This document shows, piece by piece, positions 24,333 through 37,900 of a stretch of DNA of 64,000 bases. The stretch is taken from the NCBI GenBank assembly GCA_023238725.1, contig CM041536.1, forward strand, positions 13,851,271 to 13,915,270, written 5' to 3'. A program made the position numbers and the translations under genes. The DNA comes from Scortum barcoo (Eukaryota > Chordata > Actinopteri > Centrarchiformes > Terapontidae). The notes below the pieces were generated by a model. That model had not been told where the DNA came from. It searched no databases and saw nothing but the letters and a program-made list of their open reading frames with translations. Every line of letters starts with the position of its first letter. Position 1 is the stretch's first letter.

Positions 24333-27300
24333 CATAGGGGCTCCTCCCCAGGCAGGAGCCTCAGAGCTGGAGGTGATCTCCCAGCAAGTGGAAGAAGACA
24401 ACCAGTGCGTGGCCCCTGTCCAGCTGGTCAGCTTCGCCTACAGAGACTTGCCTTTGGCTGCCCTGGACATATCTCTTGCTGGATCCCAGCTCATCTCAAA
24501 CCCGGATGAAGAGGACAACAGAGAGGGGTACGTCCCACAAATTCACTCAAACACCCAGCCCTCTCTTTCTGCTGGAGCTTGATAATTTGACTACTTGGGG
24601 CTGGTTTGGCAAGCCTGAAACAGAATTTTGTTCTGAAAAGCACATGAAACAGAACACTTTCATTTTCATTATTTGAAGCATATCAAAACATCATACATTT
24701 TAGGAAGCTGGAAAACAAATTAGCAGCATGATTATCAACAAAATCTTTCTATAATTAATTTGTATATGACATTAAAAAGCCCAAAATGTAATTACATATA
24801 GACTGCTGTCCTGATGTTTGCCACCCCAGTCGAGAAGATACTGGAAATGGTGTCTTAGACGTTGTCTCTGCTTGTTGCATAAAAGTGCTACATCCATAAT
24901 TAAGGCAGAATTGCAATTACTACAATCTATAATCTACCCTGGCAGAGAAAAGCTCTGCCGTCACTCTCTCCATTGCTCGTTATTGCACACGGTAATTACA
25001 CCTGGCGTATTGAATCACCCCTCATTTTATATTAGACTCTAGGAGTCGAGGATATTTGGCGATGAATTTATTAGTGTCACCATGTTAAATGGACAATGTC
25101 TCCACTGATGTGTTCATTTCAGCTTAATGACACAGCAATTTCTCGCTACTACACAGGCCTCTGTTCATAATGTTGATTTCTGGCAGAAAACAAAGAGTGT
25201 TGTTAGCGCCATAGCTTTCCTGAAATGTCAGAGCCCTGTGGCGGTGCTGTTTCTGTCCATGAGCGCTGCTTGTCCCGGGTTCGTGTTGTTTTCTTATCAC
25301 CATATCGCCATGCTGCAGGCGCAGTACTCTCAGGACAGGACACACCCCTCCTAGAGCACCCCTATAGCAAGTGTCCATGGCTCTCCACTCAGGAAGCGTG
25401 ACTCACAACCCTTTGGCATGCTGCGATACTGGCATCCATGCAGAGAAAGTCGACAAACAGCATAAGCTTAATTAGAGCATCCGGCATTTCGCCATCCAAG
25501 CCCTGGTATGTCAGCTGACCCCGTCCGGCTGGACTTTGTCCAGTCTGGCCCGGTCCGGGCCGATGGCTCTGTGGGACAGAGGGCAGGGACAGATGGGTCA
25601 TGTCCCAAACACCCACTCTTTCATCCTACCTCATATCTTTCTCACTCTGTTTTGCTCACAAAAGGGACAGAAAACACACACATAGCAATGCCACAGCAGA
25701 GGGCAGGATCTGGCAGCCCAGCAAAACTACCATCACAGTGGGCTCTCTCATATGGTGCCATATGACACCCTGGTCCCCTGAGATCTGGCATCATGCAGTG
25801 GAAAAGTCATGCTGGAAAAGACATGTCTGTGAGAGATTTATCAAGTCAACAATGTGAATATTCTTTAACATGAAAAGCTGGAAGGCATTCAGTCTGATCA
25901 CAGAAACTTCCTCTTCAGAGTCCAGGAAGTTTGTCTCAACTCTCTAGTGAAAACCATGCGCAATCTGTCAGCCATGTGAGTGTTACAGTATGTTCAACAA
26001 GCTTTTTAGATTGGAATTCCTGATTTTCAGGTCACAGGCATTCCTAGACATACCTGTCATCTTAGTTTCATACACATATTTGTTGTTTAGGAGCACTCTT
26101 GGGGAAAAAAAAAAAAAAAAAGCAAACACAGCCAGTTCGTCGCCACAGGTTCTGGCAGCCTTTGTGACTCGTGTGTAATATCAGAGGAATGACACAAAGG
26201 TGGGAAGTGTTGTGTGTTGCAAGATTTTAGATTAATCAAGGATATCAAAGGCCCTAATGGCAAAGCAATGAATTGTGATCTGAATGTTTCTGTTGACTCT
26301 GTAAACTATTTTTCTCTTGTTTTGTGCAGTGTAACGTCACTCCTCTGCATGCTGTAGGCTAATTTTAGCACTTTGTAAATGATTGTGTACAAGAATGTAA
26401 ACCCACTTTCTTTGCTTTGCTGCTGGTGTTGCAGTGGTTTTGAGTTTTGATTTTGGAAGATTTGCATTCCTGAGATGTTTTTAGAATTATTTTTGTTGTG
26501 TTGTGCATGTGACTATAATGTGGCTGTTGATACATGAGCAGATACGCCGTTGTTCGATTTGCAAAGATTATATTGAACTCGTCAGTGCTTTGGTTTGGAT
26601 CTGGAAATGGCGAAAGGACAAACGCTGAGGAAAAGGAATAACTTTATAGCTAGAGGTCAGAAATGGTAAAAAAAAAAAAAGGGGCGGGGCTCATTACGTG
26701 TGAATTGAGCCTAAATCTTCTATGATGAAGCCTTGGTTTTGTTTTGTTCCATATGGCTGTGAAAAAAAAAAAAAAAAAAGACGAAGAATGCGTGCCAGAG
26801 ATGCGCATTTAGTCTTGTATGGCAGCTTCTCGTGGCTCTTTATCAGGAGACGTAGGCGATCATGTAGGAGGTGGATGTTCTTGCGGACTACAAGGGGCAC
26901 ACACAGTACTTGCAGATTCTGTGCAGTGGTGAGCTGGATGGAAATATTTATAGATGTTTTGGCAGCAACACCTTTTCCAGAACTTGCGGGGAAAGTCCAA
27001 GAAGGGGGGGGGTGTGATTTCGCATTCACCTCTGGTCATTTAATTATCTCCTGTGTTATCATCACGTTATCATCATATTCTGCCTCTTTTAATATTCTTT
27101 TGCAGTAATTTCTTTGGGCACTGGAGTGGAGTTGTGTGCTTTGTCATGTTTCTGTGTTTTGATTAAGCCGTAGCATCCTAACCAACCTTGCAGAAATCCT
27201 AACCCTTGCAAACAAGGGAAAAAGATCTTCAATGTGTGTAATTAGTGTAACAACAGCTGTTTGTGTGTGTGCAAAGCATACATCAATTGACTTTTATAGT

Positions 27301-30300
27301 ATTTTGGCACTCTAATCATTTTGAAATTTGGTTAAAAATTGGAAGCTGTGACAAGCTATTACAACATAATAGAGTGTTCGTCTGTTTCATTTATAGTTTT
27401 GATCTGAGGTTATTTTTATTTCACTTCATTTGCCAAAAAGTAGCTCTGGCAGGCGATAGAGTGACAAAGCTGTGTATTTTTTTCATTAAACACTGTACAA
27501 GGAAATGCTATTCATTTTTTACACATCTAAATTAAAGTGTGGCAGCAAGGTAGCATTTTTAAGATTTTCCTCTACCTTAATCCCGACCTCATATCGTGAC
27601 CTACAGACTGGGTGGAGCCCAGACTCCTCAAGAGCCTCCTGTGCCTGTCCTGGGTCATCTCCCCCAGATCGGCCTGCTGCTCACAGCTGCAGCAGCATAT
27701 GCCGTTGATCTCCAGGGTCCAGACTGAGAGGTGTGAGGCACTGCAGCAATGACAGATGGTTCAAATGGGTTAACCTGCTGCTTTGATTGGAGAAGAGAAG
27801 AGGCGGAGGAGATAAAGAGAAGGATTGGGGGGTGGGGTGGGGGTGAGCGGACAACCGTCCTCCACGCTTTCATTCACGAAGCAGCCGTCCACGCATCACA
27901 AGGAAATGGCTCCATTTGATGAATGTCATATCTGTCTGCACTGGTCAGCAGCGTAGGATTAACCGTGTGGCCTGTTGCATGGTGACAGCCGCAGTTGCAA
28001 GCTGATACAGTGTCGGGTGAAATGTCGGATATTAGATAAGCTTAAGTGTGCCCAGGCCAGCCCGGATTGATTAAATTACTCGACATAGTGCTCAGACTGC
28101 CCGAATGAAATAAAGTTCTCTAGCCACTTTTCACTCACTGAAGTCATTAATATAGCAGTATGTCGACATGCACATAATCTAACCTAGGTTGACAATACTC
28201 AAGTAAAATGGAATAATTATAAAAATCTGGACTGTGGTACATAGCACTGAAAGACCTTGTCAGACTCTTGTATGAATCTTGGCAGGAGCATTTTTTTTCA
28301 CTGGGCTTTAGAACCAGAGCTATACTATACCTGTTCTGTGTTGATGGATGTCTGAAAAGAGAGCAAGATTTCTGCCCCCCTCCCCATCACCCCCACCCCC
28401 GTTCTGACTCTATTTCAAACACACAGAGGAACAGTCCTCTCCATCAAATTGTCTCTCTTGCCTGGCACCATGTGCAACACAATAGATGACATTTGAGTGC
28501 AGGGTTTGAGGGTTTGTTAATATTCACAGACATGCAAAGTGTGAGATTGCTTTTTAGGCTGAGAGCGAGAGAGATCAAGTGTCCTTGTGAAAACCCATTT
28601 ATCAGGGACAGCTTGTCTGCTGCTGCGCACATGGAGCCCCATCCATCTCCATTTGCTTAGTATCTGTGGCCCATTTCCTCTGGCGAGGACCAGCTCCGAG
28701 TCTCTCTTCGAGGATGTGCCGTGGTGTAGCACGCAAGGAGATGATGGCTGATCTTACTTGGAAACCAGTGGAAAGGTGCGGTTATTGTGGAATCCTGCAT
28801 GCATCACAAGAAGATAAAAGAATAAGTTTACTTATTACTCAAACTTTATTTATTGGCAACTGTAATTGATTAGCAATTTTCAAGTCTTTGCTAATTCCCC
28901 AGGCATGAGACTGTAAGAGATTAATAGCAATGAGACATGGAAGCTCTAAAATGTACAATTGATTACCTATGATAACTATTCAGCATATTTATTGCTTAGC
29001 TGGTTTTCCTCTCCCAGGGCTTCTTTGCTTCTTTTGGCTGTGAAAACACAGACGACTCAGCAGTGGTTACACAGTAAAGGATTTAGCTGGTTGTTACGTT
29101 GGCATTTGTCTTGATTTTTGAGCAATCTAGCTGCCCCACCTGTGTTTTCTAAGGAAACAGAAGCTCTCAGGTAAAAGGAAATGCATATATCATGGATTAA
29201 ATAAAATGCCTTTTCGGGGTATATGAGGTGAGTTATGGAACAAGTGTAATGTAGAGAGTTTGAATAGCCTGAATGGGATGACCAACCTCTGCTCAGTAGC
29301 CTGCAGGCACACAGTTGTGGTCCATTTTCCCCTGCCCAAGCCTGCTGAGTTCAGCAGATTGGTGTGAATTGGTTGAAGTTTATACAAGAAGAACTACAGG
29401 GCTATATAGTTATAAGTACAGGGAGAAAGAAATTGAGAGAGACAGAAAACCTGAGTCAAGTAGTATCATTATAAAATGCTGCTGGAGTTCTGCCTGACAT
29501 CACCCATTACACCATGAAAGAAGAAAGTTAAATTTAGACATTTTTGCCTAGTGTTTTTCTCCAAGAGTTTGATTAGATGATAACATGAAAAGAACATAGT
29601 TTGTCAAAATATCTATAAAATGAACATAAAGTGCTTTTTCAAAATAATTTAAAATTTAAATTATTTCTAAAATTTTTAACTAATTTTTCATTTTTAAAAT
29701 AACTTTGTTATGCCCCAACTTGCGGATTGAGACTCAAAAATTTCTGAAACTCAAAATTTATGAAAGATCACTTCTGAGCAGACAATAATCTAAAATTAAG
29801 GTTCACATGGAGACACTGGTTTATTTTAGTGGTACATGAGCCAAATAATTTGGTACCTACTGTACTGAAGGAACACATTTCAAAACCCTTTTTTCCCTAA
29901 AAAAAAAAAAAATTAACCTACTCATAATTTGCAGGTACTTGATTGAATTGAATTGAATCTGAGTCTTGGCCATGTGGAGAATTTTTTTTTTAGACTCATA
30001 GCATGATTAATCATTTTGGAAGCAAATGTAATTGTGTGACAGCTGCCACAGGTCTGCACCAGAATGTGCGAGTTTTTTATCAACGCAAAGTTGCTCTGTT
30101 GTAAATGTGCGATCAAGATATCAGTCAAGAGTTCCAATCAATTATTTAGAGGCCTTGCGCAGCAAGTCATTCAGAGCGACACTATTTTAGGCCTTCCTTT
30201 GCAAACATTTTGAGGGAGAGGTTAATGTTTGCAGTTGTTCATTGGTTGTTTGTTTGCGCAGGTGTGTGTGTATGTGTGTAACAATCGATACCTCAGACAA

Positions 30301-33300
30301 GTTGATAGAGTCTTTCAGACTCATTACTTCTGAATGAATTTTTCCTCTCCAGACCTTCCCCTCTCTCGCTCCATCTCTTAACTCACAAACACACAAACAG
30401 AGCACCACCTCTCTGATTTGATTTCCATTTAACTTGTACCTAATGAGTATACATTGTATTTTATCCTGTCTCAATTACAAGAGACAGTATAATGAAAGAG
30501 ATGCTCCTCGTGATAGGCTCCCCACCTCAGTGAGAGTTACTTAGCTGGGGCTGGAGCCAAAGCTCTGTCTCGTCTGTGTGAATGGGCCCCAACAGAGCGA
30601 CCAGACACCTTCCTCTGTGCCAGTCACTTTGCCTGATGTCTTTGTCCATTCTGTCCTGTCTGGCCATTCTGCTGCAAGGGCTGCTGCAGCCGGTGTCATA
30701 TACAGCATGCCAGCACTTCCATCTCAGGCCACTATTAATCAGTCTCATGATCTAATCCCCTCACTCTGCGCTGCTGTCGGGCACACTTCGATCGTCCCTC
30801 AGTGTGTTGCCACTGCAGCTGCTGGCCTGCTGATGTCTTTATAAACCTGTCCACAGCACATGCCACCGTGCATCTCTCATTTCCTCCACATACCATGTTC
30901 CTAACAGTGTGTGCGTGTGCGATGTTCGTGCACGCACATATGCGTGCGTGACCAAACCCTACGGTATTGCCCATTTGATCCGCACCTGCCGTGACCCTCA
31001 GAGTGCGTGAGGTGATTTTCTTTCTGCTCGCTTCACCACTAAAGCCACCGCATTTCCTCATAAATACTTCAGGTTCTCAGCGTTCAAGGTTTAAAGTGAT
31101 TTCCCTAAAATTAAGTTTCTGAGCTTGGAGTAATCCATCACTGCCATTTACTCTGCTTCCAGACAGGGTTTTTCTTTACAGGTTTATTAAATTAATACCT
31201 TTTCTGCCTGGCTTGTGGGAGAGGTCTGAATGAATTATGATTCCACACAGTATGAGTTAAATCATGCTTTTCAGTCCTGAAGGTAAGTGAGGTGCCTCTT
31301 GGAGTGTGTGCCGCTTATTCCATCTTTTAACTAATGGTCCACAAATGTCTGGTGACTGTGTGTTAGGCGTATCATTAGGTAAATGTTTCTTTTTCTTGGC
31401 TGTCCTCCACTGGCAGATGGGGTTTGACATTGTTCCTTGGGAACAAATCAGTGCCGGGTAAAGTCTCCATGGTATCTGCTAATGATACCATTACCCTCCA
31501 CCACCTCTTTGTCACCCCAGGTGTTGAGCTCCTAATCTGTTGGCATTGGCTGGTACTGAGGGTTGCTGCAGAGGGCTGAGTGCATTGGTTAGCCTCTGGG
31601 AGAGCACTGACACAGCGTGGCTGAGCTCCAGTCTGTCTGCTGACCTTGGTGAGGGATGGAGAGGATGTGTAGCCATGCTCCACTGAGGTTCAGCTGCAAC
31701 TGCAAAATGACGCCACTCACCAGGATCCCCTCTCCCCTTTTCATCTCAAAGGATGAAAAAAAAAAGTTTATTACATTTTAGGTGTTCTAGGTGTTATTTT
31801 CATTTTTAGTTTGGGCCATGATTCCTATTAGTTACTGTAACATTGTACTCAAATTAATTTCTGAGATCTGGAAACACGGGGGGTTTAGGGACATCAATGA
31901 CCCCCCCTAACTGCATAAGAAAAAAAGAAAACTTTGTCACGGTGGCACCAAAAGGCCAGTCAATAAATTGTGTTGGATTTTTATAGTGGGTAATAACTTG
32001 TTTTCTCGTACATACTCAGGTAAGGCGACTAGCGGATCAGTAGGTTGACACAATAACCGTCGGCAACTATTGTGATAATTCATTCATCATTTAAGTCCTT
32101 TTTCAAGCAAAAACACCAAACATCTCCTATTTTCAGCTTCTGTGATACAAAGATTCACTCTTTGTAATCTGTTTTATGATAGAAATGTAGAAAAACTTTG
32201 GTTTTTGGATTGTGAGATTTCTAAGTAGTTATACACTAAATGATTGAACTGTTAATTGATAGAATAATCACTGATTGCAGGCTGAGTTTAGTTAAATTGG
32301 AAGCTTGTTTAAACCTGTATGGTGTCATGGCTGCTCATATTCATGCCCCACTGTACTTCCTTGAAGCAGCGTTCACACATTTACACTAGCTATTATCTCG
32401 GAGAAAGCAGCACTCGCAAAAAGAGTGATAGGCACAATTAAGACAAATAAGACCTGCGTTATAATAAGCCGGAATTATCCTTTAACTCAATCTCCATCTT
32501 TCTCTGTTTTCTCTCTCTCTCATTCTTTCTTCTCCAGCTCCCCCTCCTTCCTCTCTGGCTCTCTCTCTGCTTCACTTTTGGATGAGTCCCAATGCCTTTG
32601 AACCAGCTGCACCCCGCTTCCTCTCTCAGTGTTTGCCTCCTTCATTCTGAGCTGAACCAAGAGGAGAGTAGAATAAATTGCATCCTCTCTTGTCCTCTGA
32701 CAGACATTGCCCGTAGCTTTCCTCCTATGGGGGACAGGTGACAACGGATAGCTGCTATTTTCAAAGAAGCATACTGCCTTTTCTCGGTGTTGCCTTAGAG
32801 AAAGGACTGCAACCCCACACACACACACACACACACACACACTTTCTTTTCTGCGTCTGGCTTTCAAAGAGTACACCTAGAGTAGCGTGCGTGTGGAATA
32901 CAGAGCTGTGACAGGAAGGGAAAGCCCTGTGTGCCTCCTGGAGATTTGTCATTATTTATTGACCATAAATCCCCGGGAGTCTCAGTCAGTCACAGTCTCT
33001 GATTGGAGGAACTTGAAGGGGAGAGTGGGGATGGATTTTAGGCAGGTCTGACACTCACATCTTCAGGCGCAATGTACCTGGACAAGGAGCAAGCGCATGA
33101 GGGACAACAGCACACTCCAGACTAATGGAAAATATGTAGCAGCGTGGCGGAAGATGTAAAAAGCAGTAGCTGCTAAACCAGTGGTTGGAATGACAGCGTG
33201 TATGACACAGACTCTGGGATCAGTAAAGTCTTATTACTGACCCAAATTTCTCCCTCTGCCCTTCACTCTGATGCTCGCTCGAGAACCGGCCAGGCACGCA

Positions 33301-34911
33301 GGTACGGGAGCGTAAACACCATCATGGAAAAATAAAAAAAAAAATCAGATCAAGGCATTGTCATTCAGTTAAGCAATCATCTTTTTGGCTGTGTGCGGCT
33401 GCACCCTCCAGATGGTGCACATGTAGCCCCACTGTCATGCCGAGGGAGCACAATGAAGAGTAGAGCCGGTGAGTTAACTACCAGCCTGGTTGTTAGCAGT
33501 CCCCCAGATGGGCAAACAGCCAGCCAGTCAGCCAGCCAGAGACCTGTCTTGTCACCCTGCGAAGCGGCAGGGAGGGATGTGTAATATGTCCAAACAAATG
33601 CAGAGATTATAAAACATCTACTGACTCAGGAGTCCTTCTTAGGACCTTATCTCTTAGGACCTTATCCTTATACTTATCTCAGTATCCTCTTCTAAGGGTA
33701 CTGAGATATTTCAGGAATCTGTTAGTGCCATACATACGAGCATGTTCCGGTGAGTCAAAAGCAAATGATTTAATGCTCGAACGTGGATTACAACAGTAAT
33801 CATCATGTAATCTGTTTCCAGAAATAGACACAAACCTACTAATGGCTGTTAAAGTAAGTAGACAACACTGCTTGGTGAGGCAGAAAAAGGAGATGCTGTA
33901 ATGGGAGGTTGCAGAGAAGGCGAGAATGAATGGTTTCACGCGGAGATAAGGAAGGGCGCAAAGAAGCAATGACAACATAAATTCATGGACAGAATTACTT
34001 CATACTAATACATCACCTCGGAGCCAGCAGAACGTGTATTTATGCCTCACATTAAATTCAAGAATGTAAATTTATTTCAGCATGCATGCTCTGGACGTGT
34101 ATGATTTGTATGCAGAATAGTGCCCTCTGCTGAAAAATATTTAGAGGAACATTGACTAATAGAGAACGGGGCAAAGTCAAGGTTGAGTACACTGCACGAT
34201 TTGTGTATCTTGACTTTTCTTGTGTTTTATTGATTTGACCTTGGATGCTGCCTGTCAGATCCATGCTCTGTACCAGTATTACATTTTAGAATAACACCAC
34301 AACACAACCTGCCGTTTATCTTTGTGCCCACAGCTCTTCTAACCGCCCTTTCCTTCCCCCTCCCTCTCTGTCTCTTACCCCCATCATCCCCCTCCTTCCC
34401 CGCGGTCAGGTCGAACTGGCTGAAGCCGTGCTGTGGGCGAAGGGCAGCACTGTGGCAGGTCTGTCTGCTGTCCGCCGGCTTCAACTGCTTCCTGGTGGCC
34501 TGTGTCATCCTGGTGGTGCTGCTGCTGACGCTGGAGCTGCTCATAGACACCAAGCTGTTGCAGTGTGAGTGGTAGAAACCAACACAGTGAGGTTATCAGC
34601 ACGATGAGGGTGTGGCTTTGAAGACATGATACTGGGGAGGTGGTTTGTTGTCTCGATATTGTCTATGGTCCTGACTTGCAATCTCAGAGGAGGAGAAAAG
34701 CATAAGTCTTTACTAATTGGTATACAAAGGCCTTGGGTCAATGTGTAGACTTGAGATCTTTGACAAAGGAGTAACTTCACTTGAACTTAATTAGTACAAA
34801 AACAAAGCTACACAGAGCCACAGTTTGGATGGAAGAGTACCTGGAAAAAAAAAGATTTAAGGTGGTCATAAAGTTATGAAGCAAGGAATGAAGAAACAGA
34901 AACTTATTAAA

Positions 34912-34959
<48 letters not shown>

Positions 34960-37900
34960 ATTTTTTTTTCTCACAAAAATCTGCTGAGGAAATAAGAATT
35001 TCATAGGTGGAGGTTTCTTTACTGATAATAATTTACCTGCACCTGGCAGTATAAGGCGGGTAACAGCTGTAACCAATGCACTGTAAAGGAGCAGCCAATA
35101 GTCACCTACTTTTACTGGCAAGCATCTTTATTTTATGACATCCAATGATAACATTAATAGTGTTAGTCTGAATATGTGCATAGGAATTCAACACTAAAAG
35201 GAAGCCTTACTGTGCTATGGTATATACCATAGCACAGTAAGGCAACCTTTAACCTTTTTTGGATGCTCTGCCTAAATTGAAACAAATTGAATTGAATTTA
35301 AATCAAATTTCATTAAATTAAATTTATTTATGTTTGATTATTAGACTCTTTACATTGGGGCTTACATTGTGCTAGAACTGATATTATTTAATTGTGGTTT
35401 CTTTCAAGGAAGGCCAAAAAAAACCCCAACATATTTGTAAGATTTTTATGACAGGGTTGTCTTTTTGCAAATGACCACAATGACCAAGAAAAGTTCCTTA
35501 AAAAAGCACCTTAAATGTCATGTTCAAAGTCATGTAAATCCATAATCATAGAATTGGCCTTCTGAATGATCAGTGGTGGTAACATCCTAACATCCTGCAG
35601 GTGAAACAGTCATTTGTAAGAGGTTATATTATGGTATACCATAATTTCTCATTGTAATTCAAGACAGTCTTTGAATCTGACAGAACACAAATAGATGTAC
35701 GTCATGTCTGTGAGCATGTGCAGAAAGCCTGTAAATACTAACTGCTAACCTGGTCTTATACGTCCACTGTCTAATGAGTCTGTGTCACTAATGATTTATG
35801 CAGCGACCCGAGGCCCTGATCAATCAGGGTCTGGGGAATATAATCTACCTATTAACTTTCCACAGTTAACACAAAATGTCAGGTGGTCGAAATTCCACTG
35901 CAACCTATGTCAGCCGAGGATCACCTTCATCTACATCATCAGGCGTGGCAGAGACATCCTCATCTATCATAAGTGGAAGGTCAGGGGTCAAGACCTGTTC
36001 GATGTCACAGGGCTGAGTGAAGAACACACTCGGTGGAAATGTCACTCCGGCAAAATCCACACACATTCTTTACTGTCACTCCTCACATCCCCCCGGGACC
36101 GACTGACTGACAAGACAGAACAAACAAAGGAAAAGTAAGACAAATGCGTGAAGGGAGATTAGCGGACAAAGGAATTGGGCGATGCAGAGTTGGCTGGTGG
36201 ATGAGTGTGGGGAGGACTGGAGGAAGATGAATGGACTGATAGACAGATCACTGAACACGGCAAACAAAAACAGATGGGGGGAGAGGTGGTGCATGAAGAG
36301 AAATGCCTCAGTTGACAGCCGAGCGCCGTTTGAGGCTGTCCACAATTAGCCTGATGAATAGCCAGGAAGATGCAGACACACGCGTGTACAGTGTGTGGCC
36401 AATTCAAATTTATGACGTTGCCTTTATATGTGCATGAATGTGCTCATTTTTACCGCTTCACTGCACCATGTCAGGTTTACACAGCAGATAACAGCAAACT
36501 ACTTCATGTAACAGAAACTGTCCTATAAAGAAAGAAAGCAATAATCCATTATTTTGTTGTTTTATTCTTGCAGTTAATAATGCATTCCAGTTTGCCAGCA
36601 TCATCCACTGGATCAGCCTGGCCATTCTCTCTGTGTTCTTCACCGAGGTGAGCCCTTCGCTCAACGCAGCAACAGTCTCACTTACAGCTGATGCAGCGGC
36701 CTGTCGATTAATGCTATGTTGTGCAGTATGGGGGGCCGGTGACAAACAGCGACAGATTCTCGTTAGGATACCAGCAGCACCACGAAACGCCCTGTGCCCT
36801 CTGTCACAGCCTGATTACATTCTGATTAGTAGAGGTGAACTGGAGTGCAGCTCCATTAATACTGTACTTAATGGAAGTGACTATGAAATCACAGCAGCAA
36901 AGCTCTACATCAGTATTCTGCGTGGGGGGACAAACAAACTTGTACAACTGCTGTTGTTAAAGCTGGCACACTCGGCCTCTCGTGGGTTATCCGATCGATC
37001 CGCAGCACAAACACTTTAAAATGCAGATGGAGCTTTTCTCTGCTGCTAGTTTTAAATAATTTCGAGACCTGCAGGTGTGCAGTATTGATTACCATTTTCT
37101 TTACAGCCAGCCACATTTGTCTTAGTTCCTCAACACTTGACCACCCCACTGCTAACTTTTGTGGAGCTGGAGTTTTACATATCCACAAGAGCAATCCCTC
37201 AGTGACGGGGCAGAAGCAGCAAGGGGAGGTTGGTCTCTGCTCCCCTGAGTATCTGAAATGAGGATGGGGGCTTGGTGATGGTAGAGGAGAAAGCAGACAA
37301 AGGGAGAGTTGTTTGCCCTCTGCAGCCCTGCTGCATCAGCAGAAGGAGCTATATGCGGTGTCTGTAATTGTTTGGATGAAATCCTATCGCGTAGCCTGTG
37401 ATGTGTGTGAATATGATGTCACTGACGAATTACCAGTGGAGGGATGAAAGTAATCTGAACTTGAAACTGCAAATGCCACTTCCTGGGACTGTGAGGTTTA
37501 TTATTGAGAGTTACTGTGCTCTGCCTCCATCAACCAGCCTCTGTCTGTTCCGCTGTCATTTTGTTCCGTCTTACCCTGCGTGTAACCTGCTCTCTGTCTC
37601 CATTCCCGTTCCTCTGTCTGTCTCTCAGACGGTGTTCAGGATCGTGGTGTTGGGGATATGGGATTACATAGAGAACAAAGTAGAGGTAAGCTCCCATGGG
37701 TCCCATTAGTCCTGTTACTCTGGGCCCCTTTCACTGCAGTGTCATTCCCTCAAAGTCATACAACTCTGGAAGATACAGACATAACACTAACCCTGTGTGT
37801 GTGTGTGTGTGTGTGTGTATATTCTTTTCCTCAGGTGTTTGATGGAGCTGTCATCGTACTCTCTCTGGCCCCCATGGTGGCCTCCACAGTGGCCAACGGC

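Larger units (their letters stand above)
14679..24337 (+). other. tmem266 large intron: repeats and a gypsy remnant
   Basis: No host gene was recognised. Contents: a GGAGT-type minisatellite (15,090-15,138), a (TC)n run (15,483-15,522), unremarkable AT-rich sequence to about 19.9 kb, the decayed Ty3/gypsy element (about 20,160-23,255), and a (TG)n tract at the 3' end. The open frames in 16-19 kb look random. Confidence 0.6.
24528..34409 (+). other. tmem266 intron, no gene seen
   Basis: About 9.9 kb of intron with no recognised coding sequence. It holds A-runs (26,104-26,121; 26,668-26,680; 26,762-26,779), an alternating purine-pyrimidine stretch (30,907-30,951), a MITE-like copy (about 32,035-32,290), and an (AC)n run (32,814-32,842). 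Regulatory elements are likely in an intron of this size but cannot be seen by eye. Confidence 0.55.

Noticed and set aside
24283..24337. In-frame ATG giving a Met-(Cys-Val)n start for tmem266
   Set aside because: It is the TG microsatellite read through; a canonical acceptor CCATAG lies between it and the conserved coding sequence.
36633..37019. 128-codon open frame after the tmem266 S2 exon
   Set aside because: It is exon 36,574-36,647 read through its donor GTGAGC into the intron; only the first few residues are real.
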